A stretch of 64,000 nucleotides of DNA, taken from the NCBI GenBank assembly GCA_040758595.1, contig JBFLVJ010000002.1, forward strand, positions 1-64,000, in the 5' to 3' direction. Under the pieces are notes generated by a model. That model made no database searches and was not told the DNA's origin. It saw only the letters and a program-made list of their open reading frames with translations. The DNA comes from Bilamarchaeum sp040758595. Its GTDB lineage: Archaea > Micrarchaeota > Micrarchaeia > Anstonellales > Bilamarchaeaceae. A program made the translations under genes and the position numbers. Every line of letters begins with the position of its first letter. Position 1 is the first letter of the stretch. This document shows positions 34,405-43,100 of the stretch, piece by piece.

Positions 34405-35052
34405 ATGGATAAAGAACTGGCAGAACTCATAGGTATCCTTTTGGGTGATGGTTCGTTAGGCATTTACACGTCTAACTACTGCGGGAAGATAAGGACACAG
34501 TATCGCATAAAAGTGACTCTCAACTCTGAGAAGGATGCCAGATATTCGATATATGTCTGCAATCTCTTCGTGAAAGTATTCGGCCGTAAACCGAAAACAT
34601 GGAAACGCCCTGGTGAGAAGACGCTTGATCTATATCTCCTTGGCAAATCTTCGTTATCATTCCTTACCGAACTCGGCATGGTCCTCGCACCAAAATGGGG
34701 CCGGGCGAGAATCCCAGAGAGATTCCTTGAGGTGCCATTGGACCGGTATGTGCTGCGCGGTTATATGGATACGGATGGATGCGTTTGCGCCGTCAATAAT
34801 AATGGAATCCGCTATCCTCGTATCGAGATGAAGATATGTCCCTCTCCCATGCAAGGCCAGTTGATACGTGCAATGCTCCGCAATGGGTTCCGACCTCAAA
34901 TCAACAGTCTGGAAAGGGGTAAAATACGGGTCGTACTAGCAGGCCTAAAGAATCTTGCCTTGTGGAGCAGGGGGGTCGGTTTTTCAAACGAGAGGAATCT
35001 CTCGATGGCAAAATCGTTTCTAATCGGTACGACGAATAAGGCATCATTATAA
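34405..35052 (+). CDS. Stand-alone LAGLIDADG homing endonuclease
   Basis: A 215-residue protein with both LAGLIDADG helices: LAELIGILLGDG (5-16) and YVLRGYMDTDGCV (about 112-124). It is a monomeric double-motif enzyme that would cut a long asymmetric site and spread its own gene. Codon use is richer in A and T than in the neighbours, a sign of transfer. The gene ends 57 bp upstream of the initiator tRNA, which has an intron at a non-canonical place. It may once have sat in an intron. It is unlike the intein in polC in sequence outside the motifs. Confidence 0.85.
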   Translation: MDKELAELIGILLGDGSLGIYTSNYCGKIRTQYRIKVTLNSEKDARYSIYVCNLFVKVFGRKPKTWKRPGEKTLDLYLLGKSSLSFLTELGMVLAPKWGRARIPERFLEVPLDRYVLRGYMDTDGCVCAVNNNGIRYPRIEMKICPSPMQGQLIRAMLRNGFRPQINSLERGKIRVVLAGLKNLALWSRGVGFSNERNLSMAKSFLIGTTNKASL

Positions 35053-35071
35053 AAGGCTCGTTCCATTTATT

Positions 35072-35089
35072 AGTCGGGTTTAACCGACT
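35072..35089 (+). promoter_or_regulatory. Palindromic TATA region of the initiator tRNA gene
   Basis: AGTCGG-GTTTAA-CCGACT forms a 6-bp hairpin around a TATA-like core, about 27 nt upstream of the first base of the tRNA. Confidence 0.5.
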
Positions 35090-35109
35090 TACAATGAGTC
35101 AGGTTTTGT

Positions 35110-35220
35110 AGCGGGGTAGGGAAGCTTGGAGTTCCCGCTGGACGGATTGCGTGTCACTGACATTCCTTCCGGGCGAAGCTCATAACCCAGAGACCGGTGG
35201 TTCAAATCCACTCCCCGCTA
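35110..35220 (+). tRNA. Initiator tRNA-Met(CAU) with intron in the anticodon stem
   Basis: The acceptor AGCGGGG/CCCCGCT with A1-T72, the D arm GGAA/TTCC and the anticodon arm CTGGG-CTCATAA-CCCAG with its GC pairs mark an initiator tRNA. The T arm is GTGG-TTCAAAT-CCAC. A 36-nt intron (35142-35177) splits the 5' strand of the anticodon stem after CTGG, near position 30/31, not at the usual 37/38. Removing it gives a 75-nt tRNA. No CCA is encoded. A TATA-like element lies 27 nt upstream. Confidence 0.9.
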
Positions 35221-35228
35221 TCTTCTTC

Positions 35229-35753
35229 TCACAGGAAACTCAGACTGAACGCACCCAGCATCGCCAGCAGGACGTATCTTATCACGCGCCCAGCGGCGCA
35301 TGCGAGCAGGTATCTCCACCATCTCATCTTCAGCCCGCCGGCAACGAGCCCGGCCACATCGAATAGCGGGTTCGGCAGGAATGCGAACACGAATATGGCC
35401 GCCATCCCGTACTTCCTTACGAACTGCTCGATGTTTTTGGTCTCCTTCACCCTGCTGTTGAGCAGGTCCCGCACGCCATCTCCGGCAAGATATCCGGTCA
35501 GCTCTCCTATCGCCGAGCCCACGCCGGCCACGACCCCCAGGGCCACTGGATCGAGGGTCCTGCTGAGAGCTACGACTGCCGCCCATCCAGGGGCAGGGAA
35601 TATGATGGTGGCCGAACTCAATAGGGATATCAGGAAGGCGCCCAGGTAGCCGTATGTGCCCAGAGCGGCGATATGGTCGGAGAGATAGATGACCGCCGCG
35701 GCTATCGCGACCGCAAAGACTATCTGCAGGACACCCTCGGTTCTCTTATCCAT
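35229..35753 (-). CDS. SNARE-associated/DedA-type (VTT) membrane protein
   Basis: A 174-residue membrane protein with about five hydrophobic segments. The segment GYLGAFLISLLSSATIIFPAPG (about 34) and G-S-A-I-G-E-L-T-G-Y (about 80), then F-V-F-A-F-L-P-N-P-L-F-D (about 123) fit the VTT/DedA family, which is linked to lipid scrambling and membrane upkeep. It converges on the initiator tRNA, ending 9 bp from it. Confidence 0.8.
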   Translation of the reverse strand: MDKRTEGVLQIVFAVAIAAAVIYLSDHIAALGTYGYLGAFLISLLSSATIIFPAPGWAAVVALSRTLDPVALGVVAGVGSAIGELTGYLAGDGVRDLLNSRVKETKNIEQFVRKYGMAAIFVFAFLPNPLFDVAGLVAGGLKMRWWRYLLACAAGRVIRYVLLAMLGAFSLSFL

Positions 35754-35851
35754 AAATATCTGCGCGGTTCAGTAATGACGTTTCCATCATCGATCAAGAA
35801 TACCTCTTCTCATCATGACCGCGTGATAGGATGTAAAGGAAAAGGATTAAA

Positions 35852-36583
35852 TCAGGGGTCTTCTATGGCGGCATCGAACCTGGCATTGCTCGAATTGAAC
35901 AGGGTAAGCGTTATCCTGAGGTTCTTACCGTCCAGCGGAATCACTTCCTGCTGGTTCAGCGTCAATTGATGTGCGCTCACTATGGGACTGCCGCTGCTGA
36001 CGCAGCCCACGTCAATCTCCACATGGGCGGGATCGACATATGCGGCATATTCGAGGGAATACTCGATCCCTATGATCCCCGGATTCCCCAGGCTGAGGAC
36101 CCAGGCGGGCTTCTGCTCGTTTGTCCCGAGGGGGCAGGTGTTTCCTGCATCAACAGCGGAATCGACGCCGCTATCGACCGCCGAATCCGGCACTGAGGTG
36201 TCCGGCCCGGCATCGTGCACAGAAGAGTCGATGCCTGAATCATGTGTCGAAGCATCAACCTTGGCATCCGGCTGGCGGACATCCGGGGGGACATCGACAT
36301 CCTTTATCTCCGCATCGAGCTGGCTGGCGTCGCCTGAATCAGGGCCGGCGTCCTCCACCCCGGCGTCTTTCTTCGGGACGCCCTGGAGCCTGTAGGGCCC
36401 TTCGCATTTGGCGCTGCCAAGGACCACTGCGCTAAGCGTGGACAGGCCGCCTGCCAGGGTGGCGAAAAGCATCTTCCTCCTGGTCACGTTGCCTTCTGCT
36501 AGCGGTTCTTTAGAGGATATCGCGCTCTTTTCTGCGCCCTTCTCCTTGCTCCCATCTGCTGGTTTTATCTGTCTCATGAGCAT
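35852..36583 (-). CDS. Exported protein with Asp/Ala/Ser-rich linker
   Basis: A 243-residue protein. After 35 charged residues comes TRRKMLFATLAGG and a hydrophobic stretch (about 38-57), which may be a Tat-type or membrane signal. Residues 70-150 are a low-complexity linker of D-A-x and D-S-x units, such as GPDSGDASQ and HDSGIDSS. The last 95 residues form a beta-rich domain with two Cys. This layout is common in myxobacterial secreted proteins and fits the style of the 15188-20092 proteins. Binding role inferred only. Confidence 0.7.
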   Translation of the reverse strand: MLMRQIKPADGSKEKGAEKSAISSKEPLAEGNVTRRKMLFATLAGGLSTLSAVVLGSAKCEGPYRLQGVPKKDAGVEDAGPDSGDASQLDAEIKDVDVPPDVRQPDAKVDASTHDSGIDSSVHDAGPDTSVPDSAVDSGVDSAVDAGNTCPLGTNEQKPAWVLSLGNPGIIGIEYSLEYAAYVDPAHVEIDVGCVSSGSPIVSAHQLTLNQQEVIPLDGKNLRITLTLFNSSNARFDAAIEDP

Positions 36584-36799
36584 CTACACCTGCAACTATT
36601 GTGTTTGTTAGAGTTTTTAAGTGTTTCTATGTCCGCTTCGGTGCGCAGGATCAGGATCGATACGGTTTTCCCCGGCATCATCGGTCACGGCTGTCCATTC
36701 GCTTCGCTAAATGGACCCGGCGTGAAATCCGCGGATTTCACTTTTCGCCCATTTCCCCGAGGCAAGACCCAAGACACGATACTCAAAACAAATGGAAAT
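36584..36799. other. Intergenic region with palindromes and GAAAC-type units
   Basis: No gene is supported. It contains a hairpin at 36693-36716 (GTCCAT...ATGGAC) and a perfect 20-bp palindrome at 36722-36741. Degenerate GAAAC-type units follow near 36765-36796. The palindromes recall those of the 255-bp repeat but do not match it. Confidence 0.6.
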
Positions 36800-37037
36800 T
36801 GGACTCGGGGGGACTCGCACCCCCGGCCCCTCGCGCTCTTGGATCGGTTTTGAGTTATCCGTTTCGGGTTTTGTCGCAAAACCCAGGACCCCAACAACAG
36901 GGAACAAGAGTTCCATGTGCCCCATCGAAACGAGGCATCGTTCCAATAGGGACGCGATTTGCAAGGCGAGTGCTCTGTTCTGCCGCACCCCGGCGCCATA
37001 TATCGCCGCCGTGGCGCGTCTACTGAGCTACGAGCCC
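36800..37037 (-). tRNA. tRNA-Ala(UGC) with D-loop and anticodon-loop introns
   Basis: Acceptor GGGCTCG (37037-37031) pairs with CGAGTCC, and A73 is at 36800. The anticodon TGC is at 36963-36961 on stem CTCGC/GCGAG. Two insertions are present. The first is 42 nt in the D loop (37019-36978); without it the D arm is GCTC-AGTAGCA-GAGC, identical to that of the tRNA-Ala(CGC) at 8134. The second is 124 nt after the anticodon (36958-36835) and contains GAAAC-type repeat units. Removing both gives 72 nt with four good stems. The T loop is TGCGAGT, also as in the sister gene. Confidence 0.87.
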
Positions 37038-37156
37038 AAACTTTCAACTGTCTTCCAAAGGGTAAATTTTGATCAAACTCTAGTTAAGCTTGAAGATTGT
37101 TGAGGAAAAGACTTTATTAGGCTGCGTGTTCGCTTAAAACAAAAGGAAATTGGCGC

Positions 37157-37333
37157 CTATTCACAGCCGCCCCAGCCGCATGAATAGCATACCTTGCAAC
37201 CTTCTTGGAACACAAGGCCTCCATCGCATGAGGGGCAGATGCCCTTCTTTATCTTCTGGGCCTCTGACATCTCTTCCGGCGCCTCTATCTTGTGGATTTT
37301 TTCAGGAGCCGGGAAAACTATCTTTTCTGTCAT
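37157..37333 (-). CDS. Small zinc-ribbon protein
   Basis: A 58-residue protein. After an acidic/basic helix it carries CPSCDGGLVFQEGCKVCYSCGW, a four-Cys zinc ribbon like the one at the C-terminus of anaerobic/vitamin B12 ribonucleotide reductases. Here it stands alone. The ATG is at 37333 and the stop at 37157-37159. It is too short for many gene finders, but the motif is clear. It may be a detached reductase domain or a free zinc-binding protein. Confidence 0.75.
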   Translation of the reverse strand: MTEKIVFPAPEKIHKIEAPEEMSEAQKIKKGICPSCDGGLVFQEGCKVCYSCGWGGCE

Positions 37334-37421
37334 GCAAATCCCAACTCCCTACGCATCATCGCATTATAAAAGGTTCTTTTCTCCCCGATGCGCCAGCACC
37401 ACAAAACTTTCGGCCCGGACA

Positions 37422-37661
37422 CTACTGCCATGCAGGTTGGCCTGCCATGACCTCGTCCACATACTCTTCGGCTTCCTTCCGCTCCCGCCTCTTCATCTTC
37501 ATGTAGAACAGGACCATCCCCTCGCGCACTTCGTGCCTGGGCTTGAGCATGCCGTCTTCGTAGGTGCAATGCTTGCAGTACCTGTTCTTCTGGTCCATGC
37601 CGCCGAAATCCGATGTCTTGAGGAGCGGCATCCCGCAGCTCTCGCATTTCTTGACGTCCAT
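37422..37661 (-). CDS. Zinc-ribbon protein (PF12674-like)
   Basis: A 79-residue protein with CESCGMPLLKTSDFGG...YCKHCTYEDGMLKP, the pattern of the putative zinc ribbon family PF12674. The four Cys should bind zinc; the C-terminal half is helical. I start it at ATG 37661 after AAGGTGATC. Function of the family is unknown; members are often near transcription or stress genes. Confidence 0.8.
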   Translation of the reverse strand: MDVKKCESCGMPLLKTSDFGGMDQKNRYCKHCTYEDGMLKPRHEVREGMVLFYMKMKRRERKEAEEYVDEVMAGQPAWQ

Positions 37662-37679
37662 AAGATCACCTTGCGCACC

Positions 37680-37938
37680 AATCGCAGAAAAGCCGTTTAT
37701 ATGTTTTGGTAGGGCGGTTCCGGAACGCAAAACCCAGGACACAAAACACAAAACCCGTGAAGATTTGCCGTCGTTCCGTTGCTTCGCACCGGAACCGTCA
37801 CTTTCTCCTGAGGGAAGACTCGGGACCGGAAACTGGAAACCAATGGAAAGTGCCGTCCGTTTGAAGCGTGCGCTTCAAAGGCCGTCAAATTTTCCCTGAG
37901 GCGCGACTGGAAACTGGGAACTGGAAACCCAGGAAAAT
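37680..37938. repeat. Palindromes and degenerate GAAAC-type repeat tract
   Basis: No gene is seen. Units such as GGAAACTGGAAACC recur at about 37720-37762, 37825-37845 and 37908-37935. A 9-bp-stem hairpin lies at 37860-37879 (TTTGAAGCG/CGCTTCAAA). The tract ends beside the 3' end of tRNA-Met. Confidence 0.65.
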
Positions 37939-37939
37939 T

Positions 37940-38069
37940 TGCCGAGGGGGGAATTCGAATCCCCGACCTCTCGATGTCTCAGAGCGATTAAGTCATCGGA
38001 TCTCTCCTCATAACTCATCGGATTTCAACCTATGAGTCGAGCACTCTAAACCAACTGAGCTACCTCGGC
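37940..38069 (-). tRNA. Elongator tRNA-Met(CAU) with intron
   Basis: Acceptor GCCGAGG (38069-38063) pairs with CCTCGGC, A73 at 37940. The D arm GCTC/GAGT, anticodon stem CTCGA/TCGAG, loop CTCATAA and T arm GGGGA-TTCGAAT-TCCCC are complete. A 55-nt intron (38030-37976) lies after position 37, the usual archaeal site. The loop and variable region AGGTC fit elongator Met better than Ile(CAU), though the latter cannot be ruled out. Mature length 75 nt. Confidence 0.88.
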
Positions 38070-38272
38070 ATGAAATGAGGCGTAAGATTTGTTTTATCGA
38101 CCAACTTTTAAAATGGCTGGCTGTCCGGCTTTCCATACCTGCCTGCCCCGCCGAGCACACATCTTTTAAACTCTTTCCCTCAAATTACAATTAATTAAAA
38201 CAAATAACGGTCATGCTCTGTTATTTTAAACATTAAAAGCGCATTGTGGATGTGAAACGATAACCGGGGGAT

Positions 38273-38740
38273 ATGGAAATGGTCTTCAAAGTGGATGAAA
38301 TCGACATAAAGATAATCTCTGCCCTTCTCGAGAACGGCAGGCTCCCTGCCAGGAAGCTCGCTGAGCAGATCGGAGTCCATCCGAACACCCTGCTCCAGAG
38401 GCTCAAGAGGCTCGAGGGCCAGGGCGTGATAAAGAAATACGCCGCATACGTCGATTTCGCCCAGCTCGGTTATGACCTGCACGTCATCGTGCTCATGGAA
38501 GTGAGGCGCGGCCATGCCGGAGACGCCGAACAGCTCAACGACCTTCTAAAAATCAAGGAGATCGAGGCTCTTTATGCGACGACCGGGATGTGGGATCTTG
38601 TCGCGATAGTGAGGGTCAAGAACAGGATGAACCTGCTCGAAGTGATACAGAAAATCGGCAACAACAAGATAGTGACCAAGACCATAACGCAGATAGTGGT
38701 CTTCCCCTACAAGAGCCCTTACGAGTTCAACCCTCTCTGA
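38273..38740 (+). CDS. Lrp/AsnC-family transcription regulator
   Basis: A 155-residue regulator: winged helix-turn-helix (about 8-55; DEIDIKIISALLENGR...LAEQIGVHPNTLLQRLKRLEGQGVI) and a C-terminal RAM-type ligand domain (about 70-150). Archaeal Lrp proteins control amino-acid and energy genes. The GGGGG at 38266-38270 fits ATG 38279 better than ATG 38273, so the true start may be two codons later. A TATA-like TTATTTTAAA at 38221 is upstream. Its 3' end overlaps the converging methyltransferase gene by 14 nt. Confidence 0.88.
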   Translation: MEMVFKVDEIDIKIISALLENGRLPARKLAEQIGVHPNTLLQRLKRLEGQGVIKKYAAYVDFAQLGYDLHVIVLMEVRRGHAGDAEQLNDLLKIKEIEALYATTGMWDLVAIVRVKNRMNLLEVIQKIGNNKIVTKTITQIVVFPYKSPYEFNPL

Positions 38741-40049
38741 CTTTCTGGAATACGTTGCCATACATCTCGTGGTGCTTGTCTATCCTCAGCACCACCACAC
38801 CGTCCTTCACATCCTTGAACCCGTGGTCCCTGAGCATGGCATAATAATCCTGCCTCTCGATGGGCAGGATGCTCGCTCTTATGCGCTCCGCCTGCTCAAG
38901 GCTCATATGGGGTCCGGGAGTCACGACGGGCGGCCATTCCTCCACGCTTACCAGCTTCCCACCCATGGAGAGCAGTTCGCTCATCTTCTTCACAGTCGCT
39001 TCTTTGTCCACCACCCAGTGCGCCACATACGAAGCTAGGAGGGTGTCGGCGTTGTCGAATCCGATGCGTTCGAGCCCTTTGGATGTTACTTCCATGAGAT
39101 CGGCCAGGAGATATGAAACCTCCAGCTGTTGCTCCAGCAGTTCGGGGTGCTGCGAGTAGAGGTTCTCGTATCCCTCCTCGGCTTTTTCGAGCATCCTGCG
39201 CGTGTTGTCGAGAGCGAGGATGCGGGTCGGTCCCCGCTTAGGCGGAATAGCCGCGAATTCAGGTATCATGATATTGCGGATATACTGGCGCATGGGGTGC
39301 GCGGTTCCGCAGCCGATGTCTATTATCCGCTCCCCGAAATGGTGCGGGTAAGATGTCAATATCGCGTTCATGACGGCGTAATGCCTGTTGTACTTCTGGT
39401 GCAGATCGAAATTCACCGCGAACTCATCCATGGTGCTATTTATCCTTCGGGAAGCCGAGCGCTTCTCCACCATGGTCAGCTCGCCCTTTTTCATCTCGCA
39501 GAATACCGGCTGGCGCGCCTGGGAGGTCTCCTCTTCGTAAAGATGCAGGACGGCTCCGATACGGTCGGTCAGCGCTCTGGGTTTCGCATGGTCCTGGCTC
39601 ACTATGTCATCCGCTCCCGCGGCGATTATCCGGGCAGAGTTGGTGAATTCGCTATCAGTGATGTAAATGATCCTGAGATTCCTGTCGAACTCCTTGAGCA
39701 GTTTGAGGGCATTGAGCTGCTGGATGCCCTCGGAGCTCTCCTGGGGGCCGAGGATTATCACCCGCCTTGGCCCTTCTCTCTCAAGCCTCTCGAACAGCTT
39801 CGAGAAGCTGTTCTCATTGCTGCATTCGAACCGCTCCGGGAAATGCCTCCTTGCCGCCCGATAGAGATCGATATCGCATCCGAACAGGATGACGCTGACC
39901 GCTCCGTTCTTCCAGCTATCCAGTCGCAGCGCTCTCGGGCCATCTGTCATGGGATCGCCTAGGCGCAGGTGGCTGGGCCTGTTGCTGGATATGCCCGCAG
40001 ACCGCTCCAGTCTCGATCTGTCGCTGAACCTCTTTCTACTCATCAACAT
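38727..40049 (-). CDS. Receiver-like domain fused to SAM methyltransferase
   Basis: About 440 residues. A 45-residue basic front is followed by a receiver-like alpha/beta domain (about 50-170: AVSVILFGCD..., RVIILGPQES..., IIYITDS..., GADDIVSQD). It resembles a response regulator, but the phosphate-accepting Asp is not evident because G-P-Q-E stands where D would be. After a linker comes a class I methyltransferase (about 215-430) with the SAM motif IIDIGCGTAHP. The fusion suggests methylation controlled by an input domain. Substrate unknown. ATG 40049 fits a TATA-like TTTTTATCC near 40080. Confidence 0.8.
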   Translation of the reverse strand: MLMSRKRFSDRSRLERSAGISSNRPSHLRLGDPMTDGPRALRLDSWKNGAVSVILFGCDIDLYRAARRHFPERFECSNENSFSKLFERLEREGPRRVIILGPQESSEGIQQLNALKLLKEFDRNLRIIYITDSEFTNSARIIAAGADDIVSQDHAKPRALTDRIGAVLHLYEEETSQARQPVFCEMKKGELTMVEKRSASRRINSTMDEFAVNFDLHQKYNRHYAVMNAILTSYPHHFGERIIDIGCGTAHPMRQYIRNIMIPEFAAIPPKRGPTRILALDNTRRMLEKAEEGYENLYSQHPELLEQQLEVSYLLADLMEVTSKGLERIGFDNADTLLASYVAHWVVDKEATVKKMSELLSMGGKLVSVEEWPPVVTPGPHMSLEQAERIRASILPIERQDYYAMLRDHGFKDVKDGVVVLRIDKHHEMYGNVFQKVREG

Positions 40050-40187
40050 CACACTGCATCGGGATTAACTTACTATGGATAAAAACATTTAAAATGGTAG
40101 CATAGGTGCAAAAATGTGGTTAAAGAACAGGGGGGATTAAATTCCCTTTAGCCCCAATCAATCCACTGCTTCTTAGAGGGGGCGTCC

Positions 40188-43100
40188 ATGGAATACAGCG
40201 AGCTGCTGAAGAAAGGCCTTGATCATGCCTATGCCATCGCTTCAGAGGCACGGAGCAAGGGCTTCGACCCGACCGAGGATGTCGAGGTCAAGATAGCGAA
40301 GGACGTGGCCGCCCGCGTAGAAGGTATCGTCGGCCCGCCCGGGGTCGCAGAGACCATCCGCGCCATGGAGAAAGGAGGGATGGCCAGGGAGAACATAGCG
40401 TTCGAGGTGGCCCAGAAAATCGCCGGCGGGGAGCTGATGAAGGCCAACAAGGAGCTCCTCATAGAGCAGGCGGTCAGGACCGGCCTGGGCATACTCACCG
40501 AGGGCGTGCTGGTCGCACCAACCGAGGGCATAGCGAAAGTGAAGATAAAGAACAATCCTGACGGCAGCGACTATGTGGCGGTCTATTATGCTGGCCCTAT
40601 CAGGAGCGCAGGGGGCACCGCGGCTGCCCTCAGCCTCGTGCTGGCTGACCTCGCGCGCCGGGTATGCGGAGTCGGCGATTACCGCGCCACCGAATCCCAG
40701 ATAGCTCGATACTACGAGGAGATTACGACCTACGAGACGCGCGTCACGCACCTCCAGTACATGCCTCCTGAAGAGGATGCCCGTGTCATCGCAGCCAACT
40801 GCCCGATCTGCATAGACGGGGACCCGACAGAGGAGATAGAGGTCTCGACCCACCGGGGGGTTCCGGGGGTGGAGACCGACCGCGTCCGGGGCGGCGTGCC
40901 GCTCGTAATGTGCGAGGGCGTTGCAGCGAAGGCGGCGAAACTGCTCAAATACACCAACAGGCTCAACCTCGGATGGAACTGGCTCGAGAAGATAATCAAG
41001 ATAAAGAAGAAGGCCGACAAGATAGAGATAAAGCCCGACCCGACATACCTAGAAGGGCTGGTCGCCGGAAGGCCGGTGTTCAGCCACGCGTCTGCAAAAG
41101 GCGGGTTCAGGCTCCGCTATGGTCGGAGCCGGACCACCTGCCTCATGGGCAAGAACATCCATCCGGCCACCATGATCATGCTCGACCGTTTCCTCGCATA
41201 CGGTACCCACATGAAGATAGAGCGCCCCGGCAAAGGCTGCGTGGTGGCGGGCCATGACGGCCTGGAGCCGCCGGCGGTCAGGCTCAAGAGCGGCAGGGTG
41301 ATGAAGGTGCGCACGCTGGAAGAGGCGCACGGCATCAAGGACGAGGTCGAGGAGATACTGTTCCTGGGCGACCTGCTCTGCGCGTTCGGCGACTTCCACA
41401 AGTCCAACCATCCGCTGATGCCTTCGGGCTACTGCCAGGAATGGTGGGAGAGGGAGCTGGAGGCCAAAGGCATCCAGCCGCCAGAGGATCTGGATGCGGA
41501 TGCGCTCTTCTCCTTCTCGAGGATGCACGGCGTCCCGCTACATCCTGATTTCACATATCACTGGCATGACATATCTCCGGAGCAGCTCAAAGCCCTCTCG
41601 GAATGGCTCAAAGGCGGCGAGCTTCAGATGGGCCCGGATAGCCGCATACGGAACCTCTCGCTCCCCAAATCCGATGCCAAGCGGGTGCTGGAGGAGCTCA
41701 TACTCGAGCACGATGTCAAGGACGGGAAAGTGGTCCTGGACGGCGAGCACGCGTTCGCGCTCCTCTCGTCGCTCGGAGCCCTCAAGGACTGGAAGGTGGA
41801 TCTCTCGGATTTCGAGCGCATCTATGATCCGTCCAAGAAGACGCTGGACATGATCAACGAGGCCTCAGGCCTCAAGATAAAGCCCAAGGCGCCCACCTAT
41901 ATCGGGGCGAGGATGGGCAGGCCAGAGAAGGCCAAGGAGCGCAAGATGGACGGCTCTCCGCATGTGCTTTTCCCAAGCGGCTCTTTCAAGAACCGCAGCC
42001 TGACAAAGATAAACCGCACCCTGAGGGCAAGAGAGGGCGAGAAGACTGTCAACATCGAGATATCCAGGTTCCGCTGCGGAAAATGCGGCAAGCTCGGATT
42101 CTACAGGCGTTGCCCGCTCTGCGGGGAGAGAGCGGCGGAAGAGCGCATCTGCCAGAAATGCGGCCGGCCTGTCAACATGGAGATGCACTGCGACATGAAG
42201 ACAGTCTCCTACGACAGAAGGCCCGTGGATGTCATCGAGCTATTCGACCAGGCCAAGGACAAGGTCGGCATGCTCCCGGACGAAGTGAAGGGTGTCAAGG
42301 GCCTCTCCAACGCCACCCGTATCCCCGAGCGCCTGGAGAAAGGTTTCCTGCGATCAAAGCACGATGTCTATGTATTCCGCGACGGGACCTCAAGGTTCGA
42401 CGCCACCGACATACCGGTCACCCATTTCGTCCCGAAGGAGCTCGGCCTGAGCGTGCAGAAGGCCAAGGAGCTCGGCTATTCTGTCGATTACCTGGGCCGG
42501 CCGCTCGAGGACGAGAACCAGACCGTGATGATGTACCACCAGGACATCATCCTGGCCGAGGACGGGGCGGATTACTTCCTGAAGGTGGCCGCGTTCATAG
42601 ACGACATGCTCATGAACCTCTACGGCATGAAGCCGTTCTACAGTCTCAAGAGCAAGAGCGATCTGATAGGCCACTTCGCGGTCGGCCTCTCCCCGCACAC
42701 CAGCGCAGGGGCCCTCTGCAGGGTAATCGGGTTCACAAAGGCAACGGTGGGCTACGGCCACCCTTACTTCCACACCGCAAAAAGGAGGAATTGCTTCCAT
42801 CCAGAGACAGAGATCGTGATATGGGATGATGTGAAAAAGAAGCGCGTCTCACACCGTTTAGGGGCCTTGGTAGAGCGGGCATTTGAAGAACATCCGGACA
42901 AAGTCAGACGGCTTGATGAATATACCGAACGTGTAGACGTACCCGACGGCATGTTCACATTCGGTATAGACCTCAAGTCAAACAAAGTCGTCCGGAAGAA
43001 AATAAAGTGCCTGATAAGGGCAAAAGCGCCTGAGAAGTGGCTGAAGATCGTGACGACCACAAACAGAAAAATGATCGTGACTCCGGACCATAATGTGCTG

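Noticed and set aside
36601..37026. 141-codon plus-strand frame
   Set aside because: It covers the tRNA-Ala gene and palindromes; no ribosome site.
37680..37938. CRISPR array
   Set aside because: Units are short, imperfect and irregularly spaced, with no constant spacers and no cas genes in the window.
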